This document shows, piece by piece, positions 15,318 through 24,213 of a DNA stretch of 39,271 bases. Numbering within the stretch: position 1 is the first letter of the stretch; every line of letters begins with the position of its first letter. The translations under genes were made by a program, and so were the position numbers. The stretch lies in the NCBI GenBank assembly GCA_007133495.1, contig SLMS01000243.1, positions 1 to 39,271 of the forward strand, written 5' to 3'. Origin of the DNA: Candidatus Sumerlaeota bacterium. Lineage in GTDB: Bacteria; Sumerlaeota; Sumerlaeia; SLMS01. The notes below the pieces were generated by a model, which saw only the letters and a program-made list of their open reading frames with translations, was not told the origin of the DNA and did no database searches.

Positions 15318-17141
15318 TTAGCCGCCTGCGTGGGCTGCCGAGTGCTTCAGCCGCTCATGGAGGCTGTCGAGCTGCTCGGGAAGCTCGGGCGGCAGCTTGT
15401 CGCCGAGCTTCTTGTAGAACTCGTCGATGCTGTCGAGTTCCGCCTGCCAGCCCTCCTTGTCGAGGGCGAGCAGGCCGGCCATCTGCTCTTCGCTGAAGTC
15501 CAGCCCGTCGAGGTCGATGGCGTCGTCTGTGGGAAGGATTCCGATAGGCGTTTCCTGACTTTTGCCGGTGCCTTCGACGCGCTCGCAGACCCACTTCAGG
15601 ACGCGGCTGTTTTCGCCGAAGCCGGGCCAGATGAACTTGCCTTTCTCGTCCTTGCGGAACCAGTTGACGAAGAAGATTTTCGGCAGCTTGGAGGCTTCGG
15701 TGCGGCGCTCCATTTCGATCCAGTGCGCCAGGTAATCGCCCATGTGGTAGCCGCAGAAGGGCAGCATGGCGAAGGGGTCGCGGCGCACGCCGGCGGCAAG
15801 GCCGATGGCGGCGGCGGTGGTCTCCGAGCCGGCGGCGGAACCGATGAACACGCCGTGTTCCCAGTCCTTCGATTCGTTGACCAGCGGGATGGTGGAGGCA
15901 CGGCGTCCGCCGAAGAGGAACGCGTCGATGGGCACGCCTTCGGGCTTCTCCCAGTTGGGGTCAATGACGGGGCACTGGGCGGCGGGGGTTGTGAAGCGGG
16001 CGTTGGGGTGGGCTGCCGGCTGGTCGGAGTCCGGGGTCCACTCGTTGCCCTTCCAGTCAATCAGCTTGCCGGGCGGATCGATGCCCATGCCCTCCCACCA
16101 GATGTCACCGTCGGGCGTGAGCGCCGCGTTGGTGAAGATGGTGTTCTTCGTGATGGTGGCCATGGCGTTGGGGTTGGTCTTGTCGGAGGTGCCGGGGGCG
16201 ACGCCGAAGAACCCGGTTTCGGGGTTCATGGCCCAGAGGCGCCCGTCCTCTCCGACGCGGATCCAGGCGATGTCGTCGCCGAGGCAGCGAAGCTTCCAAC
16301 CCGGCAGCGTGGGGTTCATCATGGCGAGGTTTGTCTTCCCGCAAGCGCTGGGGAAGGCGCCGGTGATGTAGTAGGTCTTTCCTTCGGGGGAGGTGAGGGA
16401 AAGGATGAGCATGTGCTCGGCGAGCCAGCCTTCGCGCTTGGCGACGGTGGAGGCGATGCGCAGGGCAAGGCACTTCTTGCCGAGCAGGGCGTTGCCGCCA
16501 TAGCCCGACCCGTAAGACCAGATGAGGTCTTCCTCGGGGAAGTGGACGATGAACTTCTTCTTGAGGTCGTGCTCGCAGGGCCAGGGCGCGTCCTTCTCGC
16601 CCGGTGCCAACGGGGCGCCGACCGTGTGGATGCACGGGATGTAATCGCCATCTGTGCCGAGCTTGTCGAGCACCGCCTGCCCCATACGGGTCATGATGCG
16701 CATGTTGACGACGACGTAGGCGGAGTCGGTGATTTCGATGCCGACCTTCGCGATGGGGGAGTCGAGCGGGCCCATGCAGAAGGGGATGACGTACATGGTG
16801 CGGCCGCGCATGCAGCCGTCGGAGATTTTTGTCAGGTGCTCCTTCATTTCCTTGGGGTCGGCCCAGTTGTTGGTGGGGCCGGCGTCTTCCTTCTTCGTGG
16901 TGCAGATGAAGGTGCGGTCCTCGACGCGGCCGACGTCGCTCGGGTGGGAGCGTGCCAGGAAGCTGCCAGGGCGCTTCTCGGGGTTGAGGCGTGTGAAGGT
17001 GCCGCCCTCGACCATCAGGTCGCAAAGGCGGTCGTACTCCTCTTGGGAGCCGTCGCAGATATACACGTCCTCAGGCTTGCAGAGCTTCTTTACCTCTTCC
17101 ACCCATGCGTTGAGTTTCTGGTGATTCGTTTTTCCAGCCAT
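15318..17141 (-). CDS. pckG: GTP-dependent phosphoenolpyruvate carboxykinase
   Basis: This enzyme interconverts oxaloacetate and PEP using GTP/GDP. The 607 residues match the GTP family (about 590-625), not the ATP family. Motifs: [28 protein letters not shown], the substrate loop [15 protein letters not shown], the kinase-1a P-loop [14 protein letters not shown] (near residue 265) with its hyperreactive Cys, the metal site CLGDDIAWI, and the late segment [13 protein letters not shown] with [25 protein letters not shown] (in parts). ATG 17141 fits the spacing to AAAGG better than the ATG at 17153, which abuts it. With sdaA and the PDK-like kinase in this window, it places the PEP/pyruvate node here. 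The upstream gap is 467 nt. Confidence 0.97.
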   Translation of the reverse strand: MAGKTNHQKLNAWVEEVKKLCKPEDVYICDGSQEEYDRLCDLMVEGGTFTRLNPEKRPGSFLARSHPSDVGRVEDRTFICTTKKEDAGPTNNWADPKEMKEHLTKISDGCMRGRTMYVIPFCMGPLDSPIAKVGIEITDSAYVVVNMRIMTRMGQAVLDKLGTDGDYIPCIHTVGAPLAPGEKDAPWPCEHDLKKKFIVHFPEEDLIWSYGSGYGGNALLGKKCLALRIASTVAKREGWLAEHMLILSLTSPEGKTYYITGAFPSACGKTNLAMMNPTLPGWKLRCLGDDIAWIRVGEDGRLWAMNPETGFFGVAPGTSDKTNPNAMATITKNTIFTNAALTPDGDIWWEGMGIDPPGKLIDWKGNEWTPDSDQPAAHPNARFTTPAAQCPVIDPNWEKPEGVPIDAFLFGGRRASTIPLVNESKDWEHGVFIGSAAGSETTAAAIGLAAGVRRDPFAMLPFCGYHMGDYLAHWIEMERRTEASKLPKIFFVNWFRKDEKGKFIWPGFGENSRVLKWVCERVEGTGKSQETPIGILPTDDAIDLDGLDFSEEQMAGLLALDKEGWQAELDSIDEFYKKLGDKLPPELPEQLDSLHERLKHSAAHAGG

Positions 17142-17608
17142 AACTGACGTCATCCTTTCATGCGGTCTTGATTCACGAAAATTGTTTCCGCCATGGTGCA
17201 GGTGCAGCGTTCCGGCATTGAGGGATTAGCATTGTTTCCTTTTCCGGATTCAAGGACTTCCACCCGTGTGGGACCCGTGCGCAGCCTGTTTCAAGAGGCG
17301 CGCGCCCTCGACCCGGAACAACCGGACTCGTGCAGGAGCGTTCGATTCTCGATGCGGTTGCTACGTTTCGGACCAGCGGGGATGCCTGCTTTGTTGCCTG
17401 ACGGAAAGTGGGGGATGGCTGAGCTGCTGAGCTCGGTGCTGCCTCGGGCTGGGTTGACTAGGGCGGCATCGGACCTCCTCCTTTCCGCCGCGGCCGATGT
17501 ACCGGCCGGCGAAAAGGACTCTGAGGTAATCAGGGTGGCGGAGGCAAACCGAAACGGCCGCCCCCGACGGTTTTCCAAGCAAGCGCTTGCCGATTGTGCT
17601 TTTGTGGA
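17142..17608. other. Gap of 467 nt with no supported gene, upstream of pckG
   Basis: I see no convincing coding sequence. An open frame on the plus strand (17193-17678) runs into the dehydrogenase gene on the other strand and has no family resemblance or codon support. Two inverted structures are present: the 12-bp palindrome GCAAGCGCTTGC (17579-17590), close to the end of the dehydrogenase gene, and CGGCCG...CGGCCG around ATGTAC near 17490-17510. The gap must carry the pckG promoter and perhaps a terminator, but no clear sigma70 pair was found. No tRNA signature is present. Confidence 0.6.
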
Positions 17609-18517
17609 TTACCCGCCGGCGGTCTCTCCGGGCCCGGCTTCACCGGCGGCACCGAGGCGGTTTCCCTCCGCGTCGTAGAGGAAGAACCCGCGGCCGGTCT
17701 GGACGCCGAGATGCCCGGCACGAACGAGCTTGCGCAGCAGCGGGCAGGGACGGAACTTGAGGTCGCCGAGTTCACGAAAAAGGTGGTCAAGGCCGAGCTG
17801 CACCCTGTCCAGCCCGAGCCGGTCGGCCAGTTCGAGCGGCCCGAGGGCCATGTCGTAAGTCAGGCGCATTGCATCGTCCACGTCCTCGGCGGCGGCGATC
17901 CCTTCGAGCACCACAGTCATCGCCTCGTTCAGGAAGGGCAGGATGAGGCGGGCGGTGACGTACCCCGGATATTCGACGACCTCGATCGCCGTGATTCCGG
18001 CAGAGGCGAGAATGCGGCGGGCGGTGTCCACGGTCTCGCCGCTGGTGCGCAGGCCGCGGACGAGTTCGGCAATCCGCCGGCGAGGGCGCGGAAACGGAAG
18101 GTGGACGCCGCAGATGCTCTCCTCCCGGCCCGTTTCCTTCGCCAGTTCGGTGACGGAGATGGTGGCGGTGTTGGCAAAGACGTAGACGCCGGCGGGGAGC
18201 GCCGCGTCGAGTTCGCGATAGACCTGACGCTTGTGGGTGACATCCTCCTGCGTGCACTCGAAGACGGCCTGCACGCCGGCGCCGCCAAGCTCCTCGAAGC
18301 GATGCACCGGGTGGATGCGGCCGAGGAAGAGTTTCTTTTCGCTTTCGGTCAGGGCCCAGCGGGAGATTTCCCGGTCCAAGCCGTGGGCGATCTCCTCGAC
18401 GGCGGCCTTGGCCCGCTGCTCCCTCACTTCCTTGAGGAAGATGGTGTGGCCGGCCTCCACAAATAGCCGGGCAAGGCCCTGGCCCCGGTTGCCGGCTCCG
18501 ACGATTGCCAAACGCAC
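17609..18517 (-). CDS. 3-hydroxyacyl-CoA (3-hydroxybutyryl-CoA) dehydrogenase
   Basis: The 302-residue NAD-dependent enzyme oxidises 3-hydroxyacyl-CoA to 3-ketoacyl-CoA, or reduces acetoacetyl-CoA. The N terminus has the Rossmann motif VGAGNRGQGLARLFVEAGH, where GxGxxGxG appears as GAGNRGQG. The dehydrogenase core shows FECTQEDVTHK, FANTATISVTELA and GVHLPFPRP (the usual catalytic His within GxHFFNP, here HLPFP). The C-terminal helical domain has PGYVTARLILPFLNEAM, the family LGPLELADRLGLD (usually GPxxLxDxxGLD), and GVQTGRGFFLYD. The HFFNP variant is unusual and could mean a different substrate. The start is GTG at 18517 after AGGGGG. It lies 27 nt after the GKRP-like gene and is likely co-transcribed with it. 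Confidence 0.85.
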   Translation of the reverse strand: MRLAIVGAGNRGQGLARLFVEAGHTIFLKEVREQRAKAAVEEIAHGLDREISRWALTESEKKLFLGRIHPVHRFEELGGAGVQAVFECTQEDVTHKRQVYRELDAALPAGVYVFANTATISVTELAKETGREESICGVHLPFPRPRRRIAELVRGLRTSGETVDTARRILASAGITAIEVVEYPGYVTARLILPFLNEAMTVVLEGIAAAEDVDDAMRLTYDMALGPLELADRLGLDRVQLGLDHLFRELGDLKFRPCPLLRKLVRAGHLGVQTGRGFFLYDAEGNRLGAAGEAGPGETAGG

Positions 18518-18544
18518 GTGTGGCGCCCCCTGGCCGAGATGGAG

Positions 18545-20317
18545 TTACGACACCGGGCTGGCTGATGCCTCCCCGAGCACGTCCTGCACGATGCGGCGGA
18601 CACGCGGTTCCTGAAGCAGGCGCTCCTCCGCTTCCTCGTAGGTGAACCGGCGCGTGGCGAGCAGGATCGCCAACGGGATGATCTTCGAGCGGCCGACGGC
18701 ACGCTGCACGATGGTGCCGATCGCCGTGCCGGCGAGTTCCTGTTCGGTGGGCTGCTTCTTGAAGACGGCGTGGTGGAGCGCCCGGCGCGCGTCATCATCC
18801 GAGGCTCCAGCCAGACGCGCCACGAGCCGGCGCGAACGGTCGTAGAGCTTGGAGTTTGATATCCGCAGGTCGATCATGACGTTGCCGAATATCTTCCCCG
18901 CCATGGTGTGGGCGCCGGTGGTGATGGCGTTCAGGCCGAGCTTGAGCGCCAGCTCCGCCTCGTTGTTCATCGTGGGGAGGCATCCGGCACGGGGAACCTG
19001 GAGCACGCAGAGGTGGCCGAGGCTGTCCGGCAGATCGCTGGCGCGGGGCGGTTCTGTGGTGACGAGAAGCAGGGCGGTCTTGGCCTTGAAAACGGCGGCT
19101 TCCTGGAGCAGGCGCGCGGTGTTGTCCCCCACCATGCCGATGGCCACGCCGATGACCAGGTCGCCTTTGGATATGTCGGGCAGAACCTGCTGCTCGAAGT
19201 ACTTGTGGGTGATGTCGTAGGCCTTGCCCTTGGACTTCATGGCGGCAGTGCCGTAGCCGAGGAATTCCCACCCTTCGCGCAGATAGCCGCGCACGTCGTA
19301 TAGATCGGCCCCGAAGGTGGGCGGGCATTCGGAGGCGTCGATAATGCCGAGCATCCCGGCGCAGCCGCGCCCAAGGTAATGAATCCTGCCGTCCGAGCGC
19401 AGAGCGGTGCCGGCAAGGCGCACAAGCTCGGCCAGGGCGGGGACGTTGCTGTACGCCGCGTCCACGGCCCGGCTGAAGTGCCCGATCTGTTCGAGCAGCC
19501 GGCCGCGCAGCGGGATCAGGTTGTCGGCGGAGAATTCGAGAGTGCGCTCGCCGGCCGGCTTGGCCTCCTCCTGCACGATCTCCACCGCGAGGCGGAAGAT
19601 CGTCTCCAGGATGATCTTGGTGGCGCTGCCGCCCTTCATGCGAGTGGAGCCGGTGACGGCTTCCGGGCCAACGACGGGGTTCAGGAGCGTGAAACGGTCG
19701 GACTCCAGTGAAGAGTCGAGTACGTCCTTGACCGTTTTGTCCCACTCCTCGATGGGCGTGGCCCGGGCGAGCGAGGCGGGGTTGAACCCAAGGACGACGG
19801 AGTGGAAGGAGTCGTCCTGAAGGCAGAGTTCGGACTGGGCGGCGACGTAGGGCGCGGAGAGACCGGCGGTAATGCCGATGAACATCTTCGGGGCGGTGTT
19901 GCCTTCGATGGCGGCGGTGAGGTCCTTACTGGCGAGCGAGACGCTGTCCTCTGCAGCTTCCTGGGCCTGAATGAGGGCCTGTTCGCCGCCGGCCATGAGA
20001 GGCTTGAAGACTTCGGGGAGGCGCTCGGCGCGCAGGATGCGGTTGAACTCGGTGGCGAGTAGGTGGGCAAACCGGCCGCTGGTTCCTGCGCCGCTCAGCA
20101 GCACGAGGGAGCCCTCGTGCTTGAAGAGGCGGGAGAGCTGCCACGCCACGCGGGCCATGGCTTCGAGGCTTTCCTCGTCGAGCAGACCCGGCCATGTGTC
20201 GAAGCCGGAGAACATCTGGGCGTCCGCCTGGCGCAGGAGCCGGACGATGCCGACCGGATCGGCGATGTCCAGGTTCTCAGTCAGGCAGTTGCGGGATTCC
20301 GTGATCGGAGCGTTCAT
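18545..20317 (-). CDS. Double-SIS-domain protein of the GKRP/MurQ family (glucokinase regulatory protein-like)
   Basis: At 590 residues this is twice the size of bacterial MurQ and matches animal GKRP in size and order. SIS1 has LSGAGTSGRFAHLLATEFN (75-92) and AGGEQALIQAQEAAEDS. Glu90 and Glu120 fall where MurQ has its two catalytic glutamates. GKRP-like stretches follow: AGLSAPYVAAQ, VLGFNPASLARATPIEEW (175-192) and LNPVVGPEAVTGSTRMKGGS (212-231). SIS2 has YLGRGCAGMLGIIDASECPP then TFGADLYDVRGYL (to 346), which retains a MurQ-like ECPPTFG. Near the C terminus is TTGAHTMAGKIFGNVMIDLR then ISNSKL (to 491). MurQ cleaves the lactyl ether of MurNAc-6-P; GKRP binds fructose phosphates and inhibits glucokinase. 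Either role, or both, is possible. No kinase gene is adjacent. Confidence 0.88.
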   Translation of the reverse strand: MNAPITESRNCLTENLDIADPVGIVRLLRQADAQMFSGFDTWPGLLDEESLEAMARVAWQLSRLFKHEGSLVLLSGAGTSGRFAHLLATEFNRILRAERLPEVFKPLMAGGEQALIQAQEAAEDSVSLASKDLTAAIEGNTAPKMFIGITAGLSAPYVAAQSELCLQDDSFHSVVLGFNPASLARATPIEEWDKTVKDVLDSSLESDRFTLLNPVVGPEAVTGSTRMKGGSATKIILETIFRLAVEIVQEEAKPAGERTLEFSADNLIPLRGRLLEQIGHFSRAVDAAYSNVPALAELVRLAGTALRSDGRIHYLGRGCAGMLGIIDASECPPTFGADLYDVRGYLREGWEFLGYGTAAMKSKGKAYDITHKYFEQQVLPDISKGDLVIGVAIGMVGDNTARLLQEAAVFKAKTALLLVTTEPPRASDLPDSLGHLCVLQVPRAGCLPTMNNEAELALKLGLNAITTGAHTMAGKIFGNVMIDLRISNSKLYDRSRRLVARLAGASDDDARRALHHAVFKKQPTEQELAGTAIGTIVQRAVGRSKIIPLAILLATRRFTYEEAEERLLQEPRVRRIVQDVLGEASASPVS

Positions 20318-20445
20318 GCTGGCATTGTCCCTGTAGCGGTAGCGGCCGTGGGCTGCCACCGGAGCAGATGTCGCGCGGGTTTGGGGAGTCTCCGTGTGGG
20401 GACATGGGACGGAGGCTCGGCTGGCGCGGTCAAACGGAATGCAAA

Positions 20446-20478
20446 GCGCCCGCTCCGCCACTGGGGCAGAGCAGGCGC
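20446..20478 (-). terminator. Terminator of the ribosomal superoperon, after rplQ
   Basis: On the minus strand GCGCCTGCTCTGCC and GGCGGAGCGGGCGC pair over 14 bp, with two T-G wobbles and a 5-nt loop, followed by TTTGCATT. It lies 49 nt after the rplQ stop and before the GKRP-like gene. A TTGACC at 20433-20428 just beyond could be a -35 element for that gene, but no good -10 follows. Confidence 0.75.
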
Positions 20479-20527
20479 GGGGGAAGTCCGGCGTAGCGCG
20501 GTGGCAAAATGAATCGCCGGGACGGAA

Positions 20528-20983
20528 TTACGGGTTGCTGCCGGAGGGAGCCGATTCGGCTTGTGCAGGAGGGGTTTCCTGACGGGGCTCCGGCTGGGCG
20601 GGAGCGGCTTCTTCCTCTTCCTCGACGGGCCGGTCCAGAAACTCGATGATGGCCATTTCGGCGGCGTCTCCCGGGCGCTGGCGCGAGCGAAGCACGCGCG
20701 TGTACCCGCCGGGACGCTCGGCGTAGCGCGGGCCGAGTTCCTCGAAGACCTTGTGGACCGCCGTCTTGTTCTGAAGCTTCTGGAAGGCTTGGCGCCGGTG
20801 ATGGAGCGTTCCCTTCTTGCCGAGCGTGACCACCGTCTCCACGAACGAGCGGAGCGTCTTCGCCTTGGTGGCCGTGGTCTCGATGCGTTCGTGCTCAATC
20901 AGGGCGGCCGCCAGGTTCCGCAGCGTCGCGGTGCGGTGGCCAGTGGGGCGGTTGAGCCGGGTGTGGTGCTTGCGGTGTCTCAC
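20528..20983 (-). CDS. rplQ: 50S ribosomal protein L17
   Basis: L17 sits near the peptide exit tunnel. The first 115 residues carry the family core: [41 protein letters not shown] and [20 protein letters not shown]. The last 35 or so residues are an acidic, Pro/Gln-rich tail ([16 protein letters not shown]) beyond the usual 115-130 length. The start is GTG at 20983. It is the last gene of the alpha-operon part, 55 nt after rpoA, and is followed by a strong terminator. Confidence 0.97.
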   Translation of the reverse strand: MRHRKHHTRLNRPTGHRTATLRNLAAALIEHERIETTATKAKTLRSFVETVVTLGKKGTLHHRRQAFQKLQNKTAVHKVFEELGPRYAERPGGYTRVLRSRQRPGDAAEMAIIEFLDRPVEEEEEAAPAQPEPRQETPPAQAESAPSGSNP

Positions 20984-21038
20984 GATCGATTACTCTTTCC
21001 TTGATGATTGTCCCTTGGAGGTACTGGGGGGGCCGCGC

Positions 21039-22067
21039 TCAGCGGTCCTTCTCCTCGGCGCTGGGGATCGGCATGCCGCGCTCGTCCAGCTCCATGTTGA
21101 AGCTGAGGCCCATTTCCTTCAGCACGGCCTTGATTTCTGAGAGCGACTTGCGGCCGAAGTTGCGGTACTTGAGCATTTCGTTTTCGGACTTCTGGACGAG
21201 GTCGCGGATGGTCTTGATGCTGGCGGCCTCAAGGCAGTTGAAGGAGCGGACGGACAGTTCGAGCTCCTCGATGGAGCGGTCGAGCGTGCGCTGGATGTCG
21301 CTTTCGGAGGCGGCTTCCTGGCCTTCCTGGTCGGCGCCAGCGGTGGTGGCAGCCTGCTGGTCCTCGGCGCGGATGAACAGATCGAGGTGGTCGCGCAGAA
21401 TCTTCGAGGCGTAGGAGACGGCCTCCTCGGGGCGGACCGAGCCGTTGGTGGTCACCTCCAGGGTGAGCCGGTCGTAGTCAGTGCGCTGGCCCACGCGGGC
21501 GTCGCTCACTTTGTAGGCGACCTGGCGCACGGGGGAGAAAACAGCATCGATGGGGATGATGCCAATGTCGTCCTCGTCCTCCATCGGGCCGTAGATGGCG
21601 GGCTGGTAGCCGCGGCCCTGGGCGATGAGGACTTCCATGGCAAGGCTGCCAGATTCGGACAGGGTGGCGATGGGCTGGTCGGGGTTGAGGATGGTGATGT
21701 GCTCGGGGACGGAGAAGTCCCCGGCGGTGACGACTCCCGGACCATCCTTCTCGAGCGTGATGGTGGCGCGGCCGTGGACGCCTTCCATTTTGAAGACGAC
21801 CTGCTTTAGGTTGAGGATGACGTCGGAGACGTCCTCCATCGCGCCGGGGATGCCGCTGAACTCATGCTTGATGCCCTCTATCCGCACGCTGGTGGCGGCG
21901 GCTCCCTGAATGGAGGAGAGCAGAATACGGCGGAGCGAATTGCCGATGGTATTGCCGAAGCCGCGCTCGAAGGGCTCCGCGTGAAAACGGCCAAAGGTGT
22001 CCGAGAGGGTGACGGGGTCGGCCTCGAGTCTTCCGGGGCGGATGAGCGGCTTGAGTTCCAGCTCCAT
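21039..22067 (-). CDS. rpoA: RNA polymerase alpha subunit
   Basis: The alpha dimer scaffolds RNA polymerase assembly and contacts activators and UP elements. The 342 residues show the N-terminal domain ([20 protein letters not shown] then [29 protein letters not shown]) to about 235, an Ala/Gln-rich linker, and the C-terminal domain with [20 protein letters not shown], then KTIRDLV and [20 protein letters not shown]. That C-terminal sequence is the usual DNA- and UP-element-binding surface, so upstream A/T tracts could matter for its promoters. The length is slightly above the usual 310-330. It lies between rpsD and rplQ, as is classical. Confidence 0.98.
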   Translation of the reverse strand: MELELKPLIRPGRLEADPVTLSDTFGRFHAEPFERGFGNTIGNSLRRILLSSIQGAAATSVRIEGIKHEFSGIPGAMEDVSDVILNLKQVVFKMEGVHGRATITLEKDGPGVVTAGDFSVPEHITILNPDQPIATLSESGSLAMEVLIAQGRGYQPAIYGPMEDEDDIGIIPIDAVFSPVRQVAYKVSDARVGQRTDYDRLTLEVTTNGSVRPEEAVSYASKILRDHLDLFIRAEDQQAATTAGADQEGQEAASESDIQRTLDRSIEELELSVRSFNCLEAASIKTIRDLVQKSENEMLKYRNFGRKSLSEIKAVLKEMGLSFNMELDERGMPIPSAEEKDR

Positions 22068-22143
22068 AAGTGGGCGAATCTCCTTGCGAGGGTCGAAAAG
22101 CAGAGGGTGAAGGGTTGCGTGCGGGGCGGGCCCGCTGTGGCGA

Positions 22144-22791
22144 TCAGCGCGAGTAAAGCTCGACGACGAGCTGTTCCTTCACGTCGATGTCGTCCAGGTC
22201 CTCACGCGAGGGCACTTGGAGGAACCGCGCCTTCATGCTTTCCTTGTCGAATTCGATGAAGGGTTTGTGACCGCCGCGGCGGGTGAGGATTTCCTGGGCG
22301 TCGTTGACGACCTGCATGAGCTTGGCGTTGTTGCGGGACTTTTCGCTCAGGGTGACCTCGTCCCCCGGCTTCACGCGGTAGGAGGGGATGTTGACCTTCT
22401 TGCCGTTCACCAGGATGTGGTTGTGGCCGACGAGCTGGCGCGCCTGCCGGCGGGTGGAGGCGAATCCGGAGCGGTAAACCACGTTGTCCAGGCGCGATTC
22501 GAGCAGTTGGAGCAGGACGGTGCCGGTGACGCCCTTGTAGCGGTCGGCGGTGGCGAAGTAGCGCCGGAATTGGCGTTCGAGGACGCCGTAGGTCCACTTG
22601 AGGGTCTGCTTTTCGCGAAGCTGCACGCCGTAGGTGGAGAGCTTGGTGCGCCGTCCCTGGCCGTGCTCCCCGGGCGGGTAGTTGCGGCGCTCAATGGCGG
22701 TCTTGCCGTTGAGGTCGCGCTCTCCCTTGAGGTGAAGTTTTTTCCCCAGGCGCCGTTCGAGACGGCAAACAGGGCCAAGATAACGAGCCAC
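22144..22791 (-). CDS. rpsD: 30S ribosomal protein S4
   Basis: S4 nucleates 30S assembly by binding 16S rRNA at the five-way junction. The 215 residues include the N-terminal domain with GPVCRLERRLGKKL and the S4 RNA-binding fold RLDNVVYRSGFASTRRQARQ then LVGHNHILVNGKKVNIPSY. The N terminus has only one Cys, so this is the zinc-free (C-minus) form. The start is GTG at 22791 with AGGAGG in AGGAACACCCAAA-type context upstream. It is located between rpsK and rpoA. Confidence 0.97.
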   Translation of the reverse strand: MARYLGPVCRLERRLGKKLHLKGERDLNGKTAIERRNYPPGEHGQGRRTKLSTYGVQLREKQTLKWTYGVLERQFRRYFATADRYKGVTGTVLLQLLESRLDNVVYRSGFASTRRQARQLVGHNHILVNGKKVNIPSYRVKPGDEVTLSEKSRNNAKLMQVVNDAQEILTRRGGHKPFIEFDKESMKARFLQVPSREDLDDIDVKEQLVVELYSR

Positions 22792-22843
22792 TTTGGGTGT
22801 TCCTCCTGAAAGGTTCGGTCGGGGTTGGTGTGGGTTGCTGTTT

Positions 22844-23239
22844 CTAGACGCGCCGGCGCTTGGGCGGCCGGCAGCCGTTGTGCGGCAGCGGGGTGACGTC
22901 GCGAATGGTGTTCACTTTGATGCCGGCGGCCTGCAATGCCCGCACGGAGCTTTCCCGGCCCGGGCCGGGGCCCTTGATGTAAACGTCCACGCTTGTCACG
23001 CCATGGTCCTGCGCCTGGCGGGTGGCGCGTTCGGCGGCCTGCCCGGCGGCGAATGGCGTGGATTTGCGCGAGCCTTTGAATCCGGCCGAGCCGGCCGAGG
23101 ACCAACTGATCACGTTTCCGGCATGGTCCGCAAAGGTCACGATGGTGTTGTTGAAAGTGGCGTGCACATGAACGATCGCGTGGGCGATGTTCTTGCGGGC
23201 TTTTCTTTTCGTGGTGGCCTTGGCCGCCTTCTTTGCCAT
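22844..23239 (-). CDS. rpsK: 30S ribosomal protein S11
   Basis: S11 lies on the 30S platform near the mRNA exit site. The 131-residue protein has the standard core: [20 protein letters not shown] then [40 protein letters not shown] and [20 protein letters not shown] followed by [20 protein letters not shown]. The N terminus is a short Lys/Ala-rich tail ([17 protein letters not shown]). It starts with ATG 60 nt after rpsM. Confidence 0.98.
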   Translation of the reverse strand: MAKKAAKATTKRKARKNIAHAIVHVHATFNNTIVTFADHAGNVISWSSAGSAGFKGSRKSTPFAAGQAAERATRQAQDHGVTSVDVYIKGPGPGRESSVRALQAAGIKVNTIRDVTPLPHNGCRPPKRRRV

Positions 23240-23299
23240 TCGGGTATTCTCTCCTTACGAGCCAGTTCTTCGGTTTGTGGTGCCCGCTGTTGCGGGGGG

Positions 23300-23671
23300 T
23301 TACTTTTTGCGGCCGCCGCCGACTGTTTTCGGGGCGCCCTTGCGGGTGCGGGCGTTGGTGCTGGTGCGCTGGCCGCGGACGGGCAGGCCGCGGCGGTGGC
23401 GCAGGCCGCGGTAGCAGCCGATGTCCATCAGCCGCTTGATGCTCTGTCCGACTTCGCGGCGCAGGTCACCTTCGACCCGGTACTTGCCGGCGATGATCGA
23501 GGAGATGCGGGTGATGTCGTCCTCGGTGAGGTCCTTGGTGCGGGTGGTGAGGTCCACTCCTGCCTCACGCAGGATTTTGCGCGAGGAGGTGGGGCCGATG
23601 CCGTAGATGTAGGGCAGGGCGAATTCGATCCGCTTTTCCTTGGGGAGGTCGATGCCGGCTATACGTGCCAC
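23300..23671 (-). CDS. rpsM: 30S ribosomal protein S13
   Basis: S13 forms intersubunit bridges and contacts P-site tRNA with its basic tail. The 123 residues begin [20 protein letters not shown] then [14 protein letters not shown]. The conserved [27 protein letters not shown] (in parts) and a Lys-rich end follow. The start codon is GTG at 23671; the second to fourth codons include GCA CGT ATA, with CTATAC on the opposite strand (23659-23664). It lies 15 nt after rpmJ. Confidence 0.98.
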   Translation of the reverse strand: MARIAGIDLPKEKRIEFALPYIYGIGPTSSRKILREAGVDLTTRTKDLTEDDITRISSIIAGKYRVEGDLRREVGQSIKRLMDIGCYRGLRHRRGLPVRGQRTSTNARTRKGAPKTVGGGRKK

Positions 23672-23686
23672 TTTGTTTTTGCTCCT

Positions 23687-23800
23687 TTATCCTTGGCGCT
23701 GCTTGTGGCGGGGGTTCTCGCAAATGATGCGGATCACGCCCCTGCGGCGGATGATCCGGCATTTGTTGCAGATTTTCTTTACGGAGGCGCGTACTTTCAT
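23687..23800 (-). CDS. rpmJ: 50S ribosomal protein L36, zinc-binding form
   Basis: L36 is a 37-residue protein of the 50S subunit. The sequence [20 protein letters not shown] ends with [13 protein letters not shown], which gives the Cys-x2-Cys...Cys...His zinc set of the C-plus form. The start at 23800 is certain because the family begins with MKVR. The reading frame continues upstream without support. It lies 58 nt after infA. Confidence 0.97.
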   Translation of the reverse strand: MKVRASVKKICNKCRIIRRRGVIRIICENPRHKQRQG

Positions 23801-23858
23801 GGTTCCTTGATCCTTGGTTTTTCCTGGGCCGGGGGGGGCGGTCTGGGCGCCCGGTTGC

Positions 23859-24077
23859 CTACTTCTTCCGGTACGTGATGCGGCCGCGGGTGAGGTCGTA
23901 GGGCGAGAGTTCGACCGAGACGTTGTCTCCGGGGAGGATGCGTATGAAGTGCATGCGCATTTTGCCGGAGATGTGTGCCAGGACTTCCATGCCGTTTTGC
24001 AGCTCCACGCGGAACATGGCGTTGGGGAGCTTTTCGACGACGACGCCCTCGACTTCGATACCCTTTTCTTTGGCCAT
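23859..24077 (-). CDS. infA: Translation initiation factor IF-1
   Basis: IF-1 blocks the A site of the 30S subunit during initiation. The 72-residue OB-fold protein reads [20 protein letters not shown], then [20 protein letters not shown] and [20 protein letters not shown], followed by [12 protein letters not shown]. The length is exactly that of the family. GAAAGAGG lies upstream of the ATG. A 136-nt gap with a GC hairpin separates it from map, the widest gap in the operon apart from the tuf leader, so it may have a promoter of its own. Confidence 0.98.
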   Translation of the reverse strand: MAKEKGIEVEGVVVEKLPNAMFRVELQNGMEVLAHISGKMRMHFIRILPGDNVSVELSPYDLTRGRITYRKK

Positions 24078-24149
24078 AACCTCTTTCGCGCAAGGGTTGG
24101 ATGGCGACACAAACCCCTCTCGGTTCGCGACCGCAATTATCAATCCTGC

Positions 24150-24168
24150 CCGCCGGAACCCCCGGCGG
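24150..24168 (-). other. Intercistronic hairpin between map and infA
   Basis: CCGCCGG (24150-24156) and CCGGCGG (24162-24168) make a perfect 7-bp stem with a 5-nt loop. On the minus strand it lies between TTGACC (24174-24169 region) and TTGATAATTG. It could be an attenuator, an mRNA-processing site or part of an internal promoter region. Confidence 0.45.
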
Positions 24169-24213
24169 TCAAGGCCAATCACGGCCTTCGCGGCAGCCCT
24201 AACACGTTTCCTT

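Noticed and set aside
14952-17147. A 731-codon open frame on the plus strand opposite pckG
   Set aside because: It is the antisense shadow of pckG, which has all the family motifs. Long antisense frames are expected at this GC content.
17193-17678. Open frame on the plus strand in the pckG-upstream gap (161 codons)
   Set aside because: It overlaps the dehydrogenase gene's end, has no recognisable domain and shows no clear ribosome binding site.
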